DNA of 64,000 bases from assembly GCA_963971425.1 (NCBI GenBank), contig OZ020515.1, positions 35,227,856-35,291,855 of the forward strand, written 5' to 3'. A program made the translations under genes and the position numbers. The notes under the pieces were generated by a model. It did not search any database. It was not told where the DNA came from and saw only the letters and a list, made by a program, of their open reading frames with translations. Origin of the DNA: Bryoerythrophyllum caledonicum (lineage: Eukaryota > Streptophyta > Bryopsida > Pottiales > Pottiaceae). Shown piece after piece: positions 63,861-64,000 of this stretch (its first letter is position 1; each line of letters opens with the position of its first letter).

Positions 63861-64000
63861 GAAGAAAAAATTAAAGGTCGGGGGCCAGCCGACAAAGAAT
63901 GACGAGGAATCATAATCACCAAATAAATTTATTGAAGAAATCTCTTGCAAAACATAATAAGCAATAATCTCCAATGATCAAATAGGAAAGATAGTTAGCA

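Noticed and set aside
1..64000. tRNA, rRNA or organellar genes
   Set aside because: No cloverleaf with T-loop/anticodon landmarks, rRNA core sequence or organellar operon was recognised on either strand.

Overview
The window looks like nuclear DNA of a streptophyte (green-plant lineage), more likely a non-seed plant or charophyte alga than a seed plant. This rests on the mobile-element repertoire: a CACTA element with the plant-type CACTACAAG terminus, a Harbinger/Tourist-like element, very large hAT and integrase-type DNA transposons, a LINE that seems to carry two different endonucleases, and a Ty3/Gypsy element with a cytosine methyltransferase. Fragments of a DA1 LIM-peptidase gene and of a plant-type DnaJ gene agree with it. 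Coding is eukaryotic, with clear GT..AG introns. The species cannot be named from sequence alone. Only one gene looks like an ordinary host gene: an intronless, GC-rich Hsp110/HSP70-14/15-type chaperone gene at 52632-55070.

Layout. 0-4.7 kb: AT-rich DNA with a 107-bp satellite, a dispersed GATAGGGTA motif and the 3' end of a LINE. 5.9-7.2 kb: a complete non-autonomous CACTA element with perfect termini and TAA target duplication. 7.35-13.85 kb: a decayed LINE on the minus strand (AP-type endonuclease, RT, RNase H and a C-terminal PD-(D/E)XK-like domain, as in Dualen/RandI). 15.0-27.4 kb: a 12.4-kb hAT element with CAGGGTTGTCATA ends. It holds a broken transposase with a long disordered tail, a two-copy unknown-domain family (one copy fused to coiled coil and RING), a kinase-like gene, and five clusters of a GC-rich palindrome between them. 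28.3-34.7 kb: a decayed Gypsy element with a methyltransferase domain whose catalytic Cys is lost. 35.6-36.5 kb: a Harbinger/Tourist-like element.

36,696-52,008: a 15.3-kb element with 119-bp terminal inverted repeats (118 of 119 identical) and a 6-bp target duplication matching at 5 of 6 positions. It encodes a split-gene DDE integrase (D-x34-E) and a 929-residue RGG-repeat/HECT-type ubiquitin ligase on the minus strand. It also carries exon-intron fragments of three other genes (DnaJ, DA1, VWA/Cache-like) on the plus strand, and 21-bp repeats scattered through its ends, introns and spacers. It is the youngest-looking and most interesting object here and ends about 620 bp upstream of the Hsp110 start codon.

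55-64 kb: the probable 3' region of the chaperone gene, a foldback structure, three TTAA-bounded elements of about 0.8-0.94 kb, a ruined Tc1/mariner transposase, a third LINE 3' end and more degenerate 21-bp-like repeats. Two unrelated giant DNA transposons in one window each carry a ubiquitin-ligase-like gene (RING-H2 in the hAT, HECT in the integrase element); this is a theme worth testing, not a proven connection.
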